The notes under the pieces: model-generated
What the model saw: the letters and a program-made list of their open reading frames with translations, nothing else
What the model was told of the DNA's origin: nothing
Database searches by the model: none
In this document: positions 11,005-22,666 of the stretch, piece by piece
How the letters are laid out: each line of letters opens with the position of its first letter
How positions within the stretch are numbered: position 1 is the first letter of the stretch
Program-made: the position numbers and the translations under genes
From: Erinaceus europaeus
Lineage: Eukaryota; Chordata; Mammalia; Eulipotyphla; Erinaceidae
DNA length: 64,000 nucleotides
Assembly: GCF_950295315.1 (NCBI RefSeq)
Contig: NC_080185.1
Span: 48,155,237-48,219,236, forward strand
Direction: 5' to 3'

Positions 11005-11160
11005 ATCTTCCTCTTCCTCTTCTTTCTTCTCCTTCCTCATTTTATCCCTCTTCTCCTCCTTCTCCCTCCTCCTCCTGCTGCTCTTCTTCTTTCTCTTTCT
11101 TCTCCTTCTCCCCCTCCTTCTTTTTATTCCTCTCCTCCTCCTCCTGCTGCTGCTCTTTAT
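11005..11160. repeat. Polypyrimidine (CTT/CTC) tract
   Basis: About 155 bp of almost pure C and T in ctt, ctc and ctg triplets on the plus strand, a homopurine-homopyrimidine run with mirror-like substructure. It adjoins an old SINE and may be its expanded CT-rich zone. Confidence 0.85.
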
Positions 11161-11164
11161 TGTC

Positions 11165-11716
11165 TACCTAGAAAGAAACAGTAAGGGGGTGACATCATAG
11201 AGCTATTCCACCACCCATGGAATGTTCCCTGATGTTGTGCTTTTACTATATTGTGTCACCCAATCTGGTATCCTATGCCTACACTGAACTTCTCTGTTCC
11301 AGACTCTTGGAAACAGAGTTGGCAGTCAGCTGAGGTAAAGAACAAACACCTCATCACAGACCTCTGCAAGCGTCAACCCGGCTTTGACCTAGCACGTTAT
11401 GATTGCGCCCTCCTCAATCGGTATCGAACAGGCCATGGCCGGTGCGCCGCTATGTTCCATCGCTGGGGAGCCAGAGACGACCCGAACTGCCCCTGAGGCT
11501 ACAGACAGACTATGACCCACATAGTCAACGACTGCCACCTCTCCAGATTCAAAGGAGGTCTCGAAACTTTACATCAGGCTCAACCTGACGCTGTTGACTG
11601 GCTGCGGAAGAAGGGCAAACGCTAGAAGAAGAAGAATTGTGTTGGAATTTGAACCTGGGACTTAGCACATGGTAAAGTGAAGGCAAAACCTGGTGAGCTA
11701 CTTTCAGGACCAGACG
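11165..11716 (-). mobile_element. Old SINE, antisense, split by a LINE insertion
   Basis: The right half (11643-11716) contains 'ttgaacctgggac', an antisense B-box-like phrase, and 'ggtgagctactttcaggacc' like other old SINE heads. The left half (about 11165-11249) would be its body. The non-L1 LINE copy 2 separates them. Family assignment is tentative. Confidence 0.5.
11257..11635 (+). mobile_element. Non-L1 LINE 3' end, copy 2
   Basis: This 379-bp copy begins within 'caatctggt' and runs to TAG plus an (AAG)n tail. The TSD attgtgt lies at 11250-11256 and 11636-11642. It aligns with copy 3 over its whole length with roughly a dozen differences in 330 bases. A TGC to TGA change in the Cys motif makes a stop (CP followed by stop, then GYRQTMTHIVNDCH), so it is dead. 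Confidence 0.9.
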
Positions 11717-12092
11717 ATGGGAAATATTTTCATTAATGATTAGTCAGGGTTAACAATAATAACTGAATTATATTTCATTGATGAAGCAATTTTCTCCTTC
11801 ATTTCTAACTCCCTTTATTACCAAGTAAGTGGGTACAGTAATGAGCAAGCACAAATGGAAAGAGCCTCTTAGAACTGAAAAACAAATGTTTAGACTTTGG
11901 TATTATAAGAAATAATTATGATTTGTTAATATTTTATTTAAGACATAAACCTTCAGTATAAATACACTTTATAGTGTGATATTATTTGGCTTTCCTGAAA
12001 ATTGTGGATGATTGATATTGTAACTAGTTGTATTAATAGTGATTTGATTTCATTTTTAGGGTTAACCTTTTCATCTGAGGTATACATAGATT
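11717..12092. other. AT-rich DNA, nothing recognised
   Basis: No feature identified. Confidence 0.5.
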
Positions 12093-12107
12093 AAAATACT
12101 TTCATTT

Positions 12108-13044
12108 GTAGTCATGGGTAGGAACATTCCAAGCTGCCCGAATTTCAGGACTCATCTTCCTCAGGTGGTAGACAGAGTATGTTATCCAGCCTCCCTTCAG
12201 AGGATGGAACATTCTCTATCATTGTTGATACACATTGAGGGTAAGGTATTATAGGGACCCCACAAATTGGTCTACACAGGGATGCAGAGATTACACATGC
12301 TGCTAGGCTGAATATGGGCCCCAGATCAAATTGATGGGGTCTACATTCAACTATATTTATACACCTTTCCCATACTTGGGAGCCACTCTCTTTCCTGATC
12401 CAACTTTCTAGCCCTTTTTACAGCCATGACATCATCTCCTCAGACAATAACTTGGGTCCACCTGGCTATCAGAGGTCAGGCTCAGGAATAAACTAGTATA
12501 GTCATGGGCCCTTTGGAATATGACTAAAATATACCTACCAGCTATCTTCAAAACTGAGACCCCAAATCTTCATCTGCAATATTCCAGCCTTTAGGTTCGT
12601 GATTAGTCAACACTTTGTTTGGCTTTATAAGTTAACTCTTTTTCTCAGCCACCAAGTTCCAGATGCTACCATGATGCCGATATGACTTCCCTGGGCAGAC
12701 TACTCAACTAATATATCCTGGAGCCCTCCTTCCCCAGACCCCTGCCCCACTAGGGAAAGAGAGAGAGGCAGGCTGTGAGTATGGATCAACCTGCCAATGG
12801 CCATGTTCAGTGGGGAAGTAATTACAGAAGCCAGACCTTCCACCTTCTGCATCCCATAATGACCCTGGGTCCATACTTCCAGAGGGTTAAAGAATAGGAA
12901 AGCTATCAGGGGAGGGGATGGGATATGGAGTTCTAGTGGTGGGAATTGTGTGGAGTTGTATCCCTCTTATCCTATGGTTTTGTCAGTGTTTCCTTTTTAT
13001 AAATAAAAATAATAATAAAAACAAATCAAGTACATTAACCTAAA
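12108..13044 (+). mobile_element. Twin-primed (5'-inverted) L1 3' UTR with TSD
   Basis: 12108-12275 is antisense L1 3' UTR ('gtaggaacattccaagctgc', 'acattgagggtaag'). At about 12276 orientation flips to sense ('cagggatgcagag') and continues to the L1 terminus and an A-rich tail. The inverted part is the L1 segment lying just upstream of the sense part, the signature of twin priming. A 15-bp TSD aaaatactttcattt lies at 12093-12107 and 13045-13059. The 3' UTR is the long type. Confidence 0.93.
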
Positions 13045-13078
13045 AAAATACTTTCATTTAAAAAAAACCAATTTAAGA

Positions 13079-13297
13079 GGCCAGGCGGTGGTGCACCATG
13101 TTAAGTGCTCACATTACAGTGCACAAGGACCCAGGTTTAAGCCTCTGGTCCCCACCTACAGGAGGAAAGCTTCACGAGTGGTGAAGCAGGGCTGCAGGTG
13201 TCTAGCTCTCTCCCTCTATCTCCCCTCCCCTCTCAATTTCTCTCTGTCTCTATCCAATAATAAATTTAAACAAATCACTTAAAAATAAAGAAAACCT
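13079..13297 (+). mobile_element. tRNA-derived SINE (type B)
   Basis: The head 'ggccaggcggtggtgcacca', the body 'ggtccccacctacagg', CT-rich zone and A-rich tail are all present. The TSD caatttaaga lies at 13069-13078 and 13298-13307. Confidence 0.93.
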
Positions 13298-13307
13298 CAA
13301 TTTAAGA

Positions 13308-13799
13308 TACTCAACCACATTAGGATTCATATACGAACACGCCTTGAGTCTTTAGCGCTGAAAATTCTGAATTATTTTATCACACTACCATGCAGTGAGA
13401 AAATATCATGATTTTCTTATTATTAAATTCATAAATACTGCCAAGTTTTTAATTCAGTCAAAATTGAATGTGTATATTCAACAATTTTAAAATTGATGCT
13501 ATTGTCATTAGCATTAGCAGCTATTCTTTATTTCCTCTAAGGATGAGAAATAGAATGCAGGGACTACACATGTGACATACAGGATATTGATTAGCACTAA
13601 GAACATCCCCCTAACAGCTTAGTGAGATGCTAAAACATGTTAAGGGAGTTGTTAGTAACCTATGCCAGAGATTTTAAAGAAATCAGCTGTGTTTCTGGGA
13701 GTGCATTATGTGTAGTTTTTAACTCAAAACAAGAACTAATATATTTTCTGAAGTTTCTTTCAACCTAGTAATAATATGAACATTTTATTATAATAAATA
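13308..13799. other. AT-rich DNA, nothing recognised
   Basis: No feature identified. Confidence 0.5.
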
Positions 13800-13925
13800 C
13801 CTTGGGGGGTAGATAGCATAATGTTATGCAAACAGACTCTCATGCCCAGTTTCAAGCCCCTGCATCATCATAAGCCAGAGCTGAGTATTGCTTTGGTGAA
13901 TATATATATGTAATATATATTATGC
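13800..13925 (+). mobile_element. Old SINE (type C) fragment
   Basis: 'gatagcataatgttatgcaa' and 'cataagccagagctgagtat' match the type C SINE body. The tail has become an AT microsatellite (13904-13922). Confidence 0.65.
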
Positions 13926-14059
13926 ATCATAATAAATATCTTGTCTAATTACAGCATGTCATCACTAAGAGTGGGAAATATTTACTTCAGATAACAAATG
14001 CATTAATCAAGTCAGTTATTTGAATACACTGATACTGAATAATTAAGAAGTCACTTAAA

Positions 14060-14369
14060 GGGGGGAGCCGGGCAGTGGCACACCAGGTTAAGCACACATA
14101 TTAGGAAGTACAAGGACATGTACAAGGTTACAACTCAAGGATCCAGGTTTGAGCCCCTGGTTTCCCACTTGTGGGGAGGGGGAGGGGGTCGCTTCACCAG
14201 TGTTGAAGCAGGTCTGCAGGTGCCCTTCTCTCCCCCACTCTATATTCCCCTCCCCTCTCAAATTCTCTCTGTCCTATCCAATAAAACGGAAAAAAAATGT
14301 TCATTGGAGCAGTGGATCCGTAGTGCAGGCACTGAGCCCCAGCGATAACCATGGAGGCAAAAAAAAAAA
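14060..14369 (+). mobile_element. tRNA-derived SINE with 3' extension
   Basis: A tRNA head and CTGCAG-type body are followed by the extension module ('ggagcagtggatccgtag', 'gagccccagcgataacc') and an A12 tail. The TSD agtcacttaaa and agtcatttaga lies at 14049-14059 and 14370-14380. Confidence 0.92.
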
Positions 14370-14380
14370 AGTCATTTAGA

Positions 14381-16390
14381 GGAAGGAATGTTAAACTCCA
14401 AATATAATCCCAATTACCTAAGTGGACATTTTCACTAGAACATATGATTTTTAATACATACTTTAAAACCTAAAATAGGCTTTCAAAACCAACATTATTT
14501 ATATAATTCTTAAGCCAGTTGTTTATTTATCTTGAGTTGATGTATCGTCCAACTGATTTAAAGAGATGACAGTATCCCATCATCTCTTGCCCATATATTC
14601 ATCTTAAATTTTCAATTGTTATGGGCTGGGGAGTGGCACATCTGGTTGAGTGCACACATTACCACATTTTCAATTGTTTTATAAATCCTACTTTAGAAAA
14701 CCATCATATCAAACCCTCACTATTTATCTTCAGTGCTGTTGATTTACTTCAGTGATACATTCTGGCCCACCTAGAATATGATTGCATTAGTTTTCAAGCA
14801 TGCCTTCTTCCTTCCAGTCTCTCTTGATTAACTGCCTCTATTGAAGTAGACACTGTATCCTATTGCCATTATCATTATTTGTGGTGGCATAGAGACAGTT
14901 ATTACAGGGAACAGTTTTGTGTTTCCAGTGCCTTTGAAAGATCTAGCAAGCACATAGTTGAGGCTTACAATGTTTATTAGTATTACCACATAGAGCTGGT
15001 CTAAGGTTAAGAGAGGACTTAACTTCATGTATTCTAGGGCTCATATAGTTTCTGGGCTTTCTTTCAGTTTTATCTTAATATTTATCCTTGTACAAATGAA
15101 TAACTTAAAGACCAAGTTGGCTCAGTTGTAGCAATAATTCTAGAATTAGAACAATAAATCAAACCAGTTTTTCCCATGCAGTGTTTGGCTATAAATACTA
15201 GTATATGGTTAGTAAACAAAACATTAAGTTTTCCTCCAAGAATTTGTCAAAAATTCAAAGTTAAAATCATTGTGAAATATTTAAAGGCAAATCAGTAGTT
15301 TCTTAGTACTGTGTGGCAGACTATATAATCTACTTCAGAACTCAATTTTGAATTATTTTTTCATTTTATTTTCACCTGTATTTAAATATAATTGAAAAAT
15401 ACTTCTAATATCCTTAAAATTTATAAAGTGATGACTTCATATACCTTGTGAAAGGGTCCCCACCAATGAGTTAATGTTTGAGTGAAATTTGACTTTTAAG
15501 AAAATGTAAGCCACTTCCACTCACTGTTTCTATTTGAAGCTCTTTCACATCTTTCAATTTTTGTTCTTAAATCTGAAACTAATTAATTTCCACTGTTGCA
15601 AGTTCTGACTGCTTTAATCTGCTTCATAAGCTCACTTTAAAACGCCATATCCTTTTCTGACGAATATTGCACTTCACTAGTGTTGAAGTTATTTTAATAC
15701 TGTTTTTGCAATTTTCCTGCTGAGTCAGAACCTCCGAAAAAACTTTCCCATTAAGGTAACAACCTGTAAAAGAGTAAGTAAGTAAAGAAGCTTAAATAAG
15801 GAAGGACGACTTTAAATGTTCAATAACAGCAAGCAAATAATTGTCACATAAAAAGTATTACTAGGAGCAGCAAATTTTGTTTTCTTAATTAACAATAGAG
15901 AGAAAAACAGACTCGTAGGTTGAAAGCTACTATGAGGCAGTTTAATTCCTAAATAGAAACGTTCATGTTTCAATAATTAAATTAAAAATGATGAATATGT
16001 TTACATCTATTACAGATAACACTCTATGAATATTGGTGCTTTCTATATTATTTTAATTTTGATAATAAAGTATCTGGAAAATGAGTCTTCATGAAACATT
16101 CCCTACTTGTTAAGAGATATTATTTTATATGAAAATCTGAAGTGACTAGAAAAATAAGTAGTCCAATGTTTGACTGTTTTGTTTTCCAAAGCACTTTAAT
16201 GCATACTCTTTTAACTTTTGTTAATGTGAGAAATGAAAAGGAAAGTTTTGGTGCTTTTAGTGTACATTTTCATGAAGCAAGGAATGCTGAGAGTTCCATT
16301 AGTGCAAGAAAAACTTGTTTGTATTGAATATCATTATCTAGACTGAATGAAAATTTCTAAACACTAACAATAGAATGGACAGAAAAGGCA
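14381..16390. other. AT-rich DNA with a SINE head remnant
   Basis: About 2 kb without coding signal. At 14624-14665 there is a 42-bp SINE head ('gtggcacatctggttgagtg') with nothing behind it. The rest is unrecognised. Confidence 0.5.
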
Positions 16391-16396
16391 GATTTG

Positions 16397-16672
16397 GGGA
16401 GTTGGGCAGTAGTGCAGTGGGTTAAGCCCACGTGGCCAGAAGCATAAGGACCAGCGTAAGGATCACGGTTAGAGCCCCCAACTCTCCACCTGCAGGGGAG
16501 TCTCTTCACAGGTGGTGAAACAAGTCAGCAGGTATCTATCTTTCTCTCCCCCCTCTGTCTTCCTCTCCTCTCTCCATTTATCTCTGTCCTAACAACGACG
16601 ACAACAATAATAACTACAACAACAATTTAAAAAAGGCAACAAAGGGGAAAATAAATACAATTTTTTTAAAAA
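16397..16672 (+). mobile_element. tRNA-derived SINE (type A)
   Basis: The head 'gttgggcagtagtgcagtgg', the body 'ccacctgcaggggagtc', a CT-rich zone and a CAA-rich 3' zone ending 'ggcaacaaaggggaaaat' define type A without the extension. Confidence 0.9.
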
Positions 16673-16779
16673 AAGATGGATTTGCTTTTAATTGAAAACA
16701 TAATTGCAAATATTTTGATAATTAAATATTGAAAGAGTAACATCTACTTTTATTGAAGTATGTCACTAAAATGCTTTTC

Positions 16780-17079
16780 TTTTTTATTATTTTAAATAAA
16801 TTTTATTTATTTATTTATTTATTCCCCTTTTGTTGCCCTTGTTGTTTTATTGTTGTAGTTATTATCGATGTCATTGTTGTTGGATAGGACAGAGAGAAAT
16901 GGAGAGAGGAGGGGAAGACAGAGAAGAGGAGAGAAAGACAGACACCTGCAGACCTGCTTCACCGCCTGTGAAGCGACTCCCCTGCAGGTGGGGAGCCGGG
17001 GGCTCAAACCTGGATCCTTTTGCCAGTCCTTGAGTTTGGCGCCACCTGCGCTTAACCCGTTGCGCTACCACCCGACTCC
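16780..17079 (-). mobile_element. tRNA-derived SINE (type A), antisense
   Basis: A clean antisense type A copy with a TTTA-rich tail. The perfect 16-bp TSD cactaaaatgcttttc lies at 16764-16779 and 17080-17095, so it is fairly recent. Confidence 0.95.
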
Positions 17080-17384
17080 CACTAAAATGCTTTTCACTGT
17101 TTATATTTGTCTTGTGCCTATTGTAAAATACTTTGGGATATTTCAATTTCACTAGTATGTTAGTGGGAAATTGCATTTAAAGGCCAGGTTTTATACAATG
17201 CATTTTTCATCATTATCCTTGAAGTTCTTAAATGAAATGTGGACCAGATTAATACTAAAATATTAAAATATGCTACTTTTTTCTCTATCACATTGTCAGG
17301 AAACTTTAAATCTTCATTTTTTCCCTTAACATACATGTAAAAAATCTGTTTATCATATGTATTTTCTTTATTTATTTTATTAAA

Positions 17385-18572
17385 GTTTATTTTTACTAGC
17401 GATTTAATGTTGATTTACAAATTATGAGATAACAGGGGTATAATTCCACATAGTTTCTACCACCAGGCTTCTGTATCCCCATTCCTTCCATTGGAAACTG
17501 TAATAGTTCTCCCAAGATCACAGATAGCGGTTGGCTGTTATTTCTATAACTATATATATTTGCCCTTTTTTTTATTTAAGAAAGGAGATATTAACAAAAC
17601 CATAGAATAAGAGGGGTACAGTTCCGCACAATTCCCACAACCCCCCTGATAGCTGTCCCATTCTGTATCTCTCTGGAGTATGGATCCAGGGTCGTTGTGG
17701 GTTGCAGAGAGTGGAAGGTCTGACTTCTGTAATTGCTTCCCCGCTGAACATGGGCATTGACTGGTCGATCCATACTCCCATTCTGTCTCTCTCTTTCCCT
17801 AGTAGGGTGGGGCTCTGGGGAAGCGGAGCTCCAGTACACGTTGATGGGGTCGTCTGTCCAGGGAAGTCTGGTCAGCATCTTGCTGTCTTTCGGAACCTGG
17901 TGGCTGAAAAGAGAGTTAACATACAAAGCCAAATAAATTGTTGAACAATCACAGACCTAAAGACTGGAATATTGCAGATGAAGTGTAGGGGGGGGCATTC
18001 CCTGCATGCTCTTGTATACTTCTGCTTTCAGCTATATATTTTCCCCGAGTTTATGGATACGTGTGAACATATGCTCTATCTCAGGGGACCTGGACTATAT
18101 CTAGGTTTGGGGACTTTATTGGGGAGTGGACCACCTGGAATGGAATTAGAGAATACTATGAAAGAAAAGATCTCACCTGAGTGATGAAGCTTGTCACATG
18201 AAGGTTGTCATTTCACACCTGAAGTGTCTGATCACAGTCTGAAGTGAAGCATGTTGGGGTGGCACTCGTTGCGTTGATTAGGTTGCGATCCACGGATGCA
18301 ATATTATTTGATTTGAATTGAGAGCAGCATGCAGGAAAGTATACTTGCCCATTTTTTATGGTCCATGCTTCTCTTCTTTTCTAAGTCACACATACACCTA
18401 CTATTACTTCCTACTGTTCTTCCTTTTTTTCCTCTTCTCTTTCCAGATCCTGATGGAATTGGTCATCTCCCCCTATGATTTCTCCCTCTATGGGAATATG
18501 AACCGAAATTCTTTATTGGGTGCAGAAAAGGAAAGGTCTGACTTCTGTAACTGCTTCTCTGTTGAGCATAGG
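17385..18572 (-). mobile_element. Old L1 3' UTR, antisense, interrupted
   Basis: 17385-17554 shows the oldest type of L1 end ('gatttaatgttgatttac', 'ttccacatagtttctaccacc'). 18351-18572 continues it ('gaaaggtctgacttctgtaa'). A younger L1 end is inserted between them. The two pieces may be one element. Confidence 0.65.
17566..18339 (-). mobile_element. Young-type L1 3' UTR, antisense, 5'-truncated
   Basis: It starts with the A-tail in antisense (T run, 'ttatttaagaaaggag') and runs through the short-type 3' UTR to 'gagcagcatgcaggaaag'. An 11-bp TSD with one mismatch, tatatttgccc and tatacttgccc, lies at 17555-17565 and 18340-18350. Confidence 0.88.
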
Positions 18573-18664
18573 TAGAAACAAGCTGAAAGTATGGATTGAC
18601 CTGCTAACACCCATGTTCGTCAGAGAAGCAATTACAGAAGCCAGACCTTCCACCTTCTGCACCC
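18519..18664. repeat. Imperfect inverted repeat of L1 3'-UTR sequence
   Basis: About 54 bp of antisense L1 3' UTR (18519-18572) is followed after about 40 bp by the same stretch in sense (18614-18664), so the DNA could fold into a hairpin. It is the junction of an antisense and a sense L1 fragment. Confidence 0.75.
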
Positions 18665-18744
18665 CACAATGATCCTGTGTCCATACTCCCAGAGAGATAA
18701 AGAATAGGAAAGCTTTCAATGGAGGGGATAGGATATGGAACTCC
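18573..18744 (+). mobile_element. L1 3'-UTR fragment, sense
   Basis: 'gattgacctgctaacaccc' through 'gataggatatggaactc' is sense L1 3' UTR lacking its terminal part. It runs directly into a SINE 3' end. Confidence 0.75.
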
Positions 18745-18865
18745 GTCTTTCACTCCTCTCTCTATTTCTCTCTGTCTTAGCTAACAAAGATGGCATCGAC
18801 AACGATAACTACAGCAACAATAAAAAACAAGGCAACAAAAATAAATATAATAAAAATTAAAAATA
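18745..18865 (+). mobile_element. SINE 3' fragment (type A)
   Basis: Only the CT-rich zone ('ctatttctctctgtctta') and the CAA-rich 3' zone of a type A SINE are present, with no head. Confidence 0.7.
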
Positions 18866-19051
18866 TGATAGCTTGTACCATCATTTTTGCTGTTCAAGTG
18901 ATAATGTTTTATTTCCCTTTTTATTTATTTATTGATCTAAGTATTATTCAGAAAGATTTTCTTCATGTTCTTTATGTAGTTTATTTCAAGCATAACACCA
19001 TTATGATCAGAAAGGACACTTTTTTTATAATCTCAGTCTTTATCAAATGTG

Positions 19052-19200
19052 GTGACCTGGGAGGTGGTATAGGGACTAGACTGTTGAGCATTCAAAAATC
19101 AGGTTCTGAGTTATATTCCCAGTACCGCATATTGCCAGAATGATGTTCTGGCTCTCTCATAAGCAAACAAACAAATGAATGAATAAATAAATATTTAAAA
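19052..19200 (+). mobile_element. Old SINE (type C)
   Basis: 'cctgggaggtggtatagg', 'gttatattcccagtacc', 'ttctggctctctcataagc' and an 'aatgaatgaataaataaat' tail match the SINE at 881-1053. Confidence 0.65.
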
Positions 19201-19799
19201 TTTTGACTGTTTCTCTCTCCTAATATATAGTCAACCCTTGTGAATGTGAAAGGGGCAATTTGTCAGAATGTGTGTCCTTTACTTTGCAGATGAAAAATGT
19301 AGAAGGATTCTGTATATGACCATTAAGTCCATCCCATCTATGGATTCATTTAAGTTGACAGTTTATATGGGATTTTTGTTTTGCTAGCTCTCCAATTACT
19401 TATCTCTTGTTATAAATGGGAACATCTATAATATGTTGCTGTCAGTGTGTCCTTGAGGTTCATTAGTACTTGTTTTGTATATATGGACATACTCATGTTA
19501 GGGTGTGTATATATAGATGGTAGTCATATCTTTTTGTTGGATAGACAATTACATACTATGATAATTACATACTATCCATCCTTATACCATTTGAAATTTG
19601 TTGACTGAATGTCTATTTTACTTGATACTGCTACTGGGTAGCAGGACTTGCACTTTTTTTCCCCCCTCCTTTATTATTCTCTAGAAATACCCTGCTCCAG
19701 TATTTCACTGAGTATGTTTTTCTTTATTTTGAATGTGGGTTTTTTGAAAATATAAAATAAATGAGTTCTTTTTTGAATGCATTCAGCAACTGAGTCATA

Positions 19800-20000
19800 T
19801 TTTTTTGTCATTGAGATCTTTCAACTCCAAGCTGATGGTTTCAGATTGAAAGAGACAGAAAGACAGAATGAAAGAGAGGGGAAACACACTACAAAACTGA
19901 AATCTCTCCCCAGTGCAGTGGGAGCTGTGCTCAAACGTGGATAGAGCACATGGCAAAGTAGTTGCCCTCAGTATAAGCTTTCTTGCTGGACCAACTTTGT
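19800..20000 (-). mobile_element. Old SINE, antisense
   Basis: A purine-rich zone ('gagacagaaagacagaatg') then 'gctcaaacgtggatagagc' and 'gctttcttgctggaccaa' read as the antisense of an old tRNA-like SINE. Confidence 0.55.
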
Positions 20001-20165
20001 GTCTTTTGAATGATGAGTTAAAAGAATTCACATTTAGGGTGATTATTGATGTATGGAACTTAAATACTGCCATTTTCTTCTCTCTCTATCTCTTCTTCAC
20101 CTTTTTGGTTGTTTTATATTTTTGTTGTTTCTTTTCCCACTTGCTTCTGTCACTTCAGGTGGATG

Positions 20166-20481
20166 GTTTTGCCTCCAGGGTTATCGCTGGGGCTCAGTGC
20201 CTACACTATGAATCCAATCCACCGCTCCTGAAGGCCATTTTTCACATTTTTGTTGTCCTTGTTGTTGTCATTACTGTTGTTGTTGTTGTTGGATAAGACA
20301 GAAAGAAATCAAGAAAGGAGGGGAAGACAGAGAGGGGGAGAGAAAGATAGACACCTGCAGTCCTGCTTCACTGCTTATGAATAGACTCCCCTGCAGGTGG
20401 GAGCCAGGGGGGCTCATTCTTATGCCAGTCCCTGAACTTCAGCCATATGTGCTTAACTGCTTCACTGCTGCCTGGCCCCCA
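20166..20481 (-). mobile_element. tRNA-derived SINE with 3' extension, antisense
   Basis: It contains the antisense extension module ('gcctccagggttatcgctgg', 'ctcctgaaggccatttttc'), the purine-rich body and an antisense tRNA head. The head is somewhat decayed. Confidence 0.88.
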
Positions 20482-21552
20482 GATTTCCTATTCTTTATCC
20501 CTCTGGGAACATGAAGCCAGGATCATTATGGGATGCAGAAGGTGGAATGTCTGGCTTCTGTAATTGCTTCTACACTGGATGTGGGTGTTGGCAGGTTGAT
20601 CCATACTCCCAGCTTGTTTCTATTTTCCCTAGTGGGACAGGCCTTTGTGGAGGTGGGGTTCCAGGATATATTGGTGAGGTTGTCTGTTCAGTGAAGTTAG
20701 TTTGACCTCATGGTAGCATCTGCAACATGGTGACTGAAAATGCATTAAGATATAAATCAGAACCGATTGTTTAATAATCAGGAATCTAAAGGTGAGACTG
20801 TAGCTGCTGAGATTTGGAGTCTCTATTTTGGAAAATGCTAGTAGGTCTATTTCAGGTATATTCCAAGGGACCCATGACTTTACTAATTTTTGCCTGAGCT
20901 GGACAGCTAACATGCAGGTGGGCTAAAGGTATTGTCTGCGAAGATGGTATCATAGTTGGAAATAGGACTAGAAGGCTGGATCAGAGGAGAGTAGCTGCCG
21001 TATGGGAAAATTATATAAATATTGTTAACTGTAAATCTCATCAATTTGATAAGAGGCCCATATTCAGCATAGGAACCTGTGTAACCTCTGCATCCCTATA
21101 GGTCTGAGCTTGAATTCTGTGATCATAGCTAAGAAAATTCTAGGCTGTACTTATTGCCTAATCTTCCTTGAGTGGCAGTCCCTACCAATGTTGACCCACA
21201 TTGAGGAAAAGGACCTGCAGAGGCCCACAAGAGGGTCCACTACGTTGTTCCTGATGGAGATGACCAGTGACAGTGGAGAGAGAGATTTGTTAGAGGTCTA
21301 GGCCCAACATGTCTATGTGGTAATCACAGGATTCCCTGACTAGGGCCCTGGATGATGGGGTGGCCTGGTAGTGACCAAAATGGCCATCATTGAAGTATGC
21401 TGATCCCTTGTTTTTATCTGGCTTTTGTAGTCTTTATTTTGTCTGAGAAGTTTAGCTGTGGAGTGACTGAAGGAATTGAAAAAAAAAAATTGGTGACGAA
21501 GGTACCTAGGTCTAAGTAGAAACTATTTGATTAAATACTTTGGTAGTTATTA

Positions 21553-22272
21553 TTATTTTTTTATTTAAGAAAGGAGACATTAACAAAATCATAGGATGGG
21601 AGGTACAATTCCACACAATTCCTGCTACCCAATCTCCATATCCCATCTCCTCCCCTGATAGCTTTCCCATTCTCTATTCCTCTGGGAGCATGGACCCAGG
21701 GTCGTTGTGGGTTGCAGAAGGTGGAAGGTCTGGCTTCTGTAGTTGCTTCCACGCTGAACATGGGCGTTGACTGGTCGGTCCATACTCCCAGTTTGCCTCT
21801 CTCTTTCCCTAGTAGGGTGAGTCTCTGGGGAAGCGGAGCTCCAGGACGCATTGATGGGGTCTTCAGTCCAGGGAAGCCTGGCCGGCATCCTGATGGCATC
21901 TGGAACCTGGTGGCTGAAAAGAGAGTTAACATACAAAGCCAAACAAATTGTTGAAGAATTATGGACCCAAAGGTTGGAATAGTGGAGATGAAGTGTTGGG
22001 GGGTGCTCACTGCAAACTCTAGTGTACTACTGCTTTCAGGTATATATTTGCCCTAGTTTATGGATACGTGTGAACATATGCTCTAGCTCCTGGAACCTGG
22101 TCTATATCTAGGTTTTGGGACTTTGTTAGGAACTGAACCACCTGGGATGGAATTAGAGAATCCTATAAAAGGAAAGGTCTCACCCGAGTGATGAAGCTGA
22201 AGGGTTGTCGTTCTACACCTGAAGTCTCTGGACACAGTCTGAAGTGAAGCATGCTGGGGTGGCACTTGTTGC
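21553..22272 (-). mobile_element. Young-type L1 3' UTR, antisense, 5'-truncated
   Basis: Short-type 3' UTR in antisense from its T-rich tail to 'gtggcacttgttgc'. A weak 7-bp TSD gttatta occurs at 21546-21552 and 22273-22279. The flanks belong to the same older L1, which supports an insertion. Confidence 0.85.
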
Positions 22273-22666
22273 GTTATTAGTTTTTAAAAGTGTCTTTTTC
22301 AGGTCTTTCTCCTTGTTTACTGCACATACTGAGCTGCTGCAAACTATTGTGCACTTTTGCATTAAGGTATATATTTCCCTTAACTTATGGATACATGTAA
22401 GTCTGTTTCCCTACCCCTTACTACCTATAGTGAAGCTGAAAATCTACCCTCACTCTCCACCCAGAGTTTTTTTTTTTTTTTTTTTTGCTTTGGTGCAATA
22501 CTCCAAACTCAGTCAAATTCTACTTTGCATTTCCCTTTCTGTTCTTTCCGAACTTCTGTTTATTAATGGGGTCAGCCCATACTCGTCTTTCTCTTTCTGA
22601 CTTACCTCATTTAATATAAATCCTTCTAGCCCCATCCAAGATGGGTCACAGAAGGTGGGTTCATTA

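Larger units (their letters stand above)
18866..20165 (-). mobile_element. Ancient L1M-like ORF2 DNA, antisense
   Basis: Segments 18866-19050 and 19201-20165 resemble the antisense of the endonuclease-linker region of ancient mammalian L1 ('cacatttagggtgattattg', 'attatgatcagaaaggaca'). No open frame remains. SINE pieces interrupt it at 19052-19200 and 19800-20000. Confidence 0.6.

Noticed and set aside
10985..11200. 71-codon frame with a hydrophobic Leu/Phe-rich region resembling a membrane segment
   Set aside because: It is a translation of the polypyrimidine tract.
21561..22010. 149-codon minus-strand frame, also similar frames at 17591, 36133, 41217 and 53754
   Set aside because: All are the same L1 3'-UTR stretch read through. 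The frame recurs because the copies are related, and it contains no L1 protein motif. A conserved 3'-UTR peptide seems unlikely given stops in other copies.
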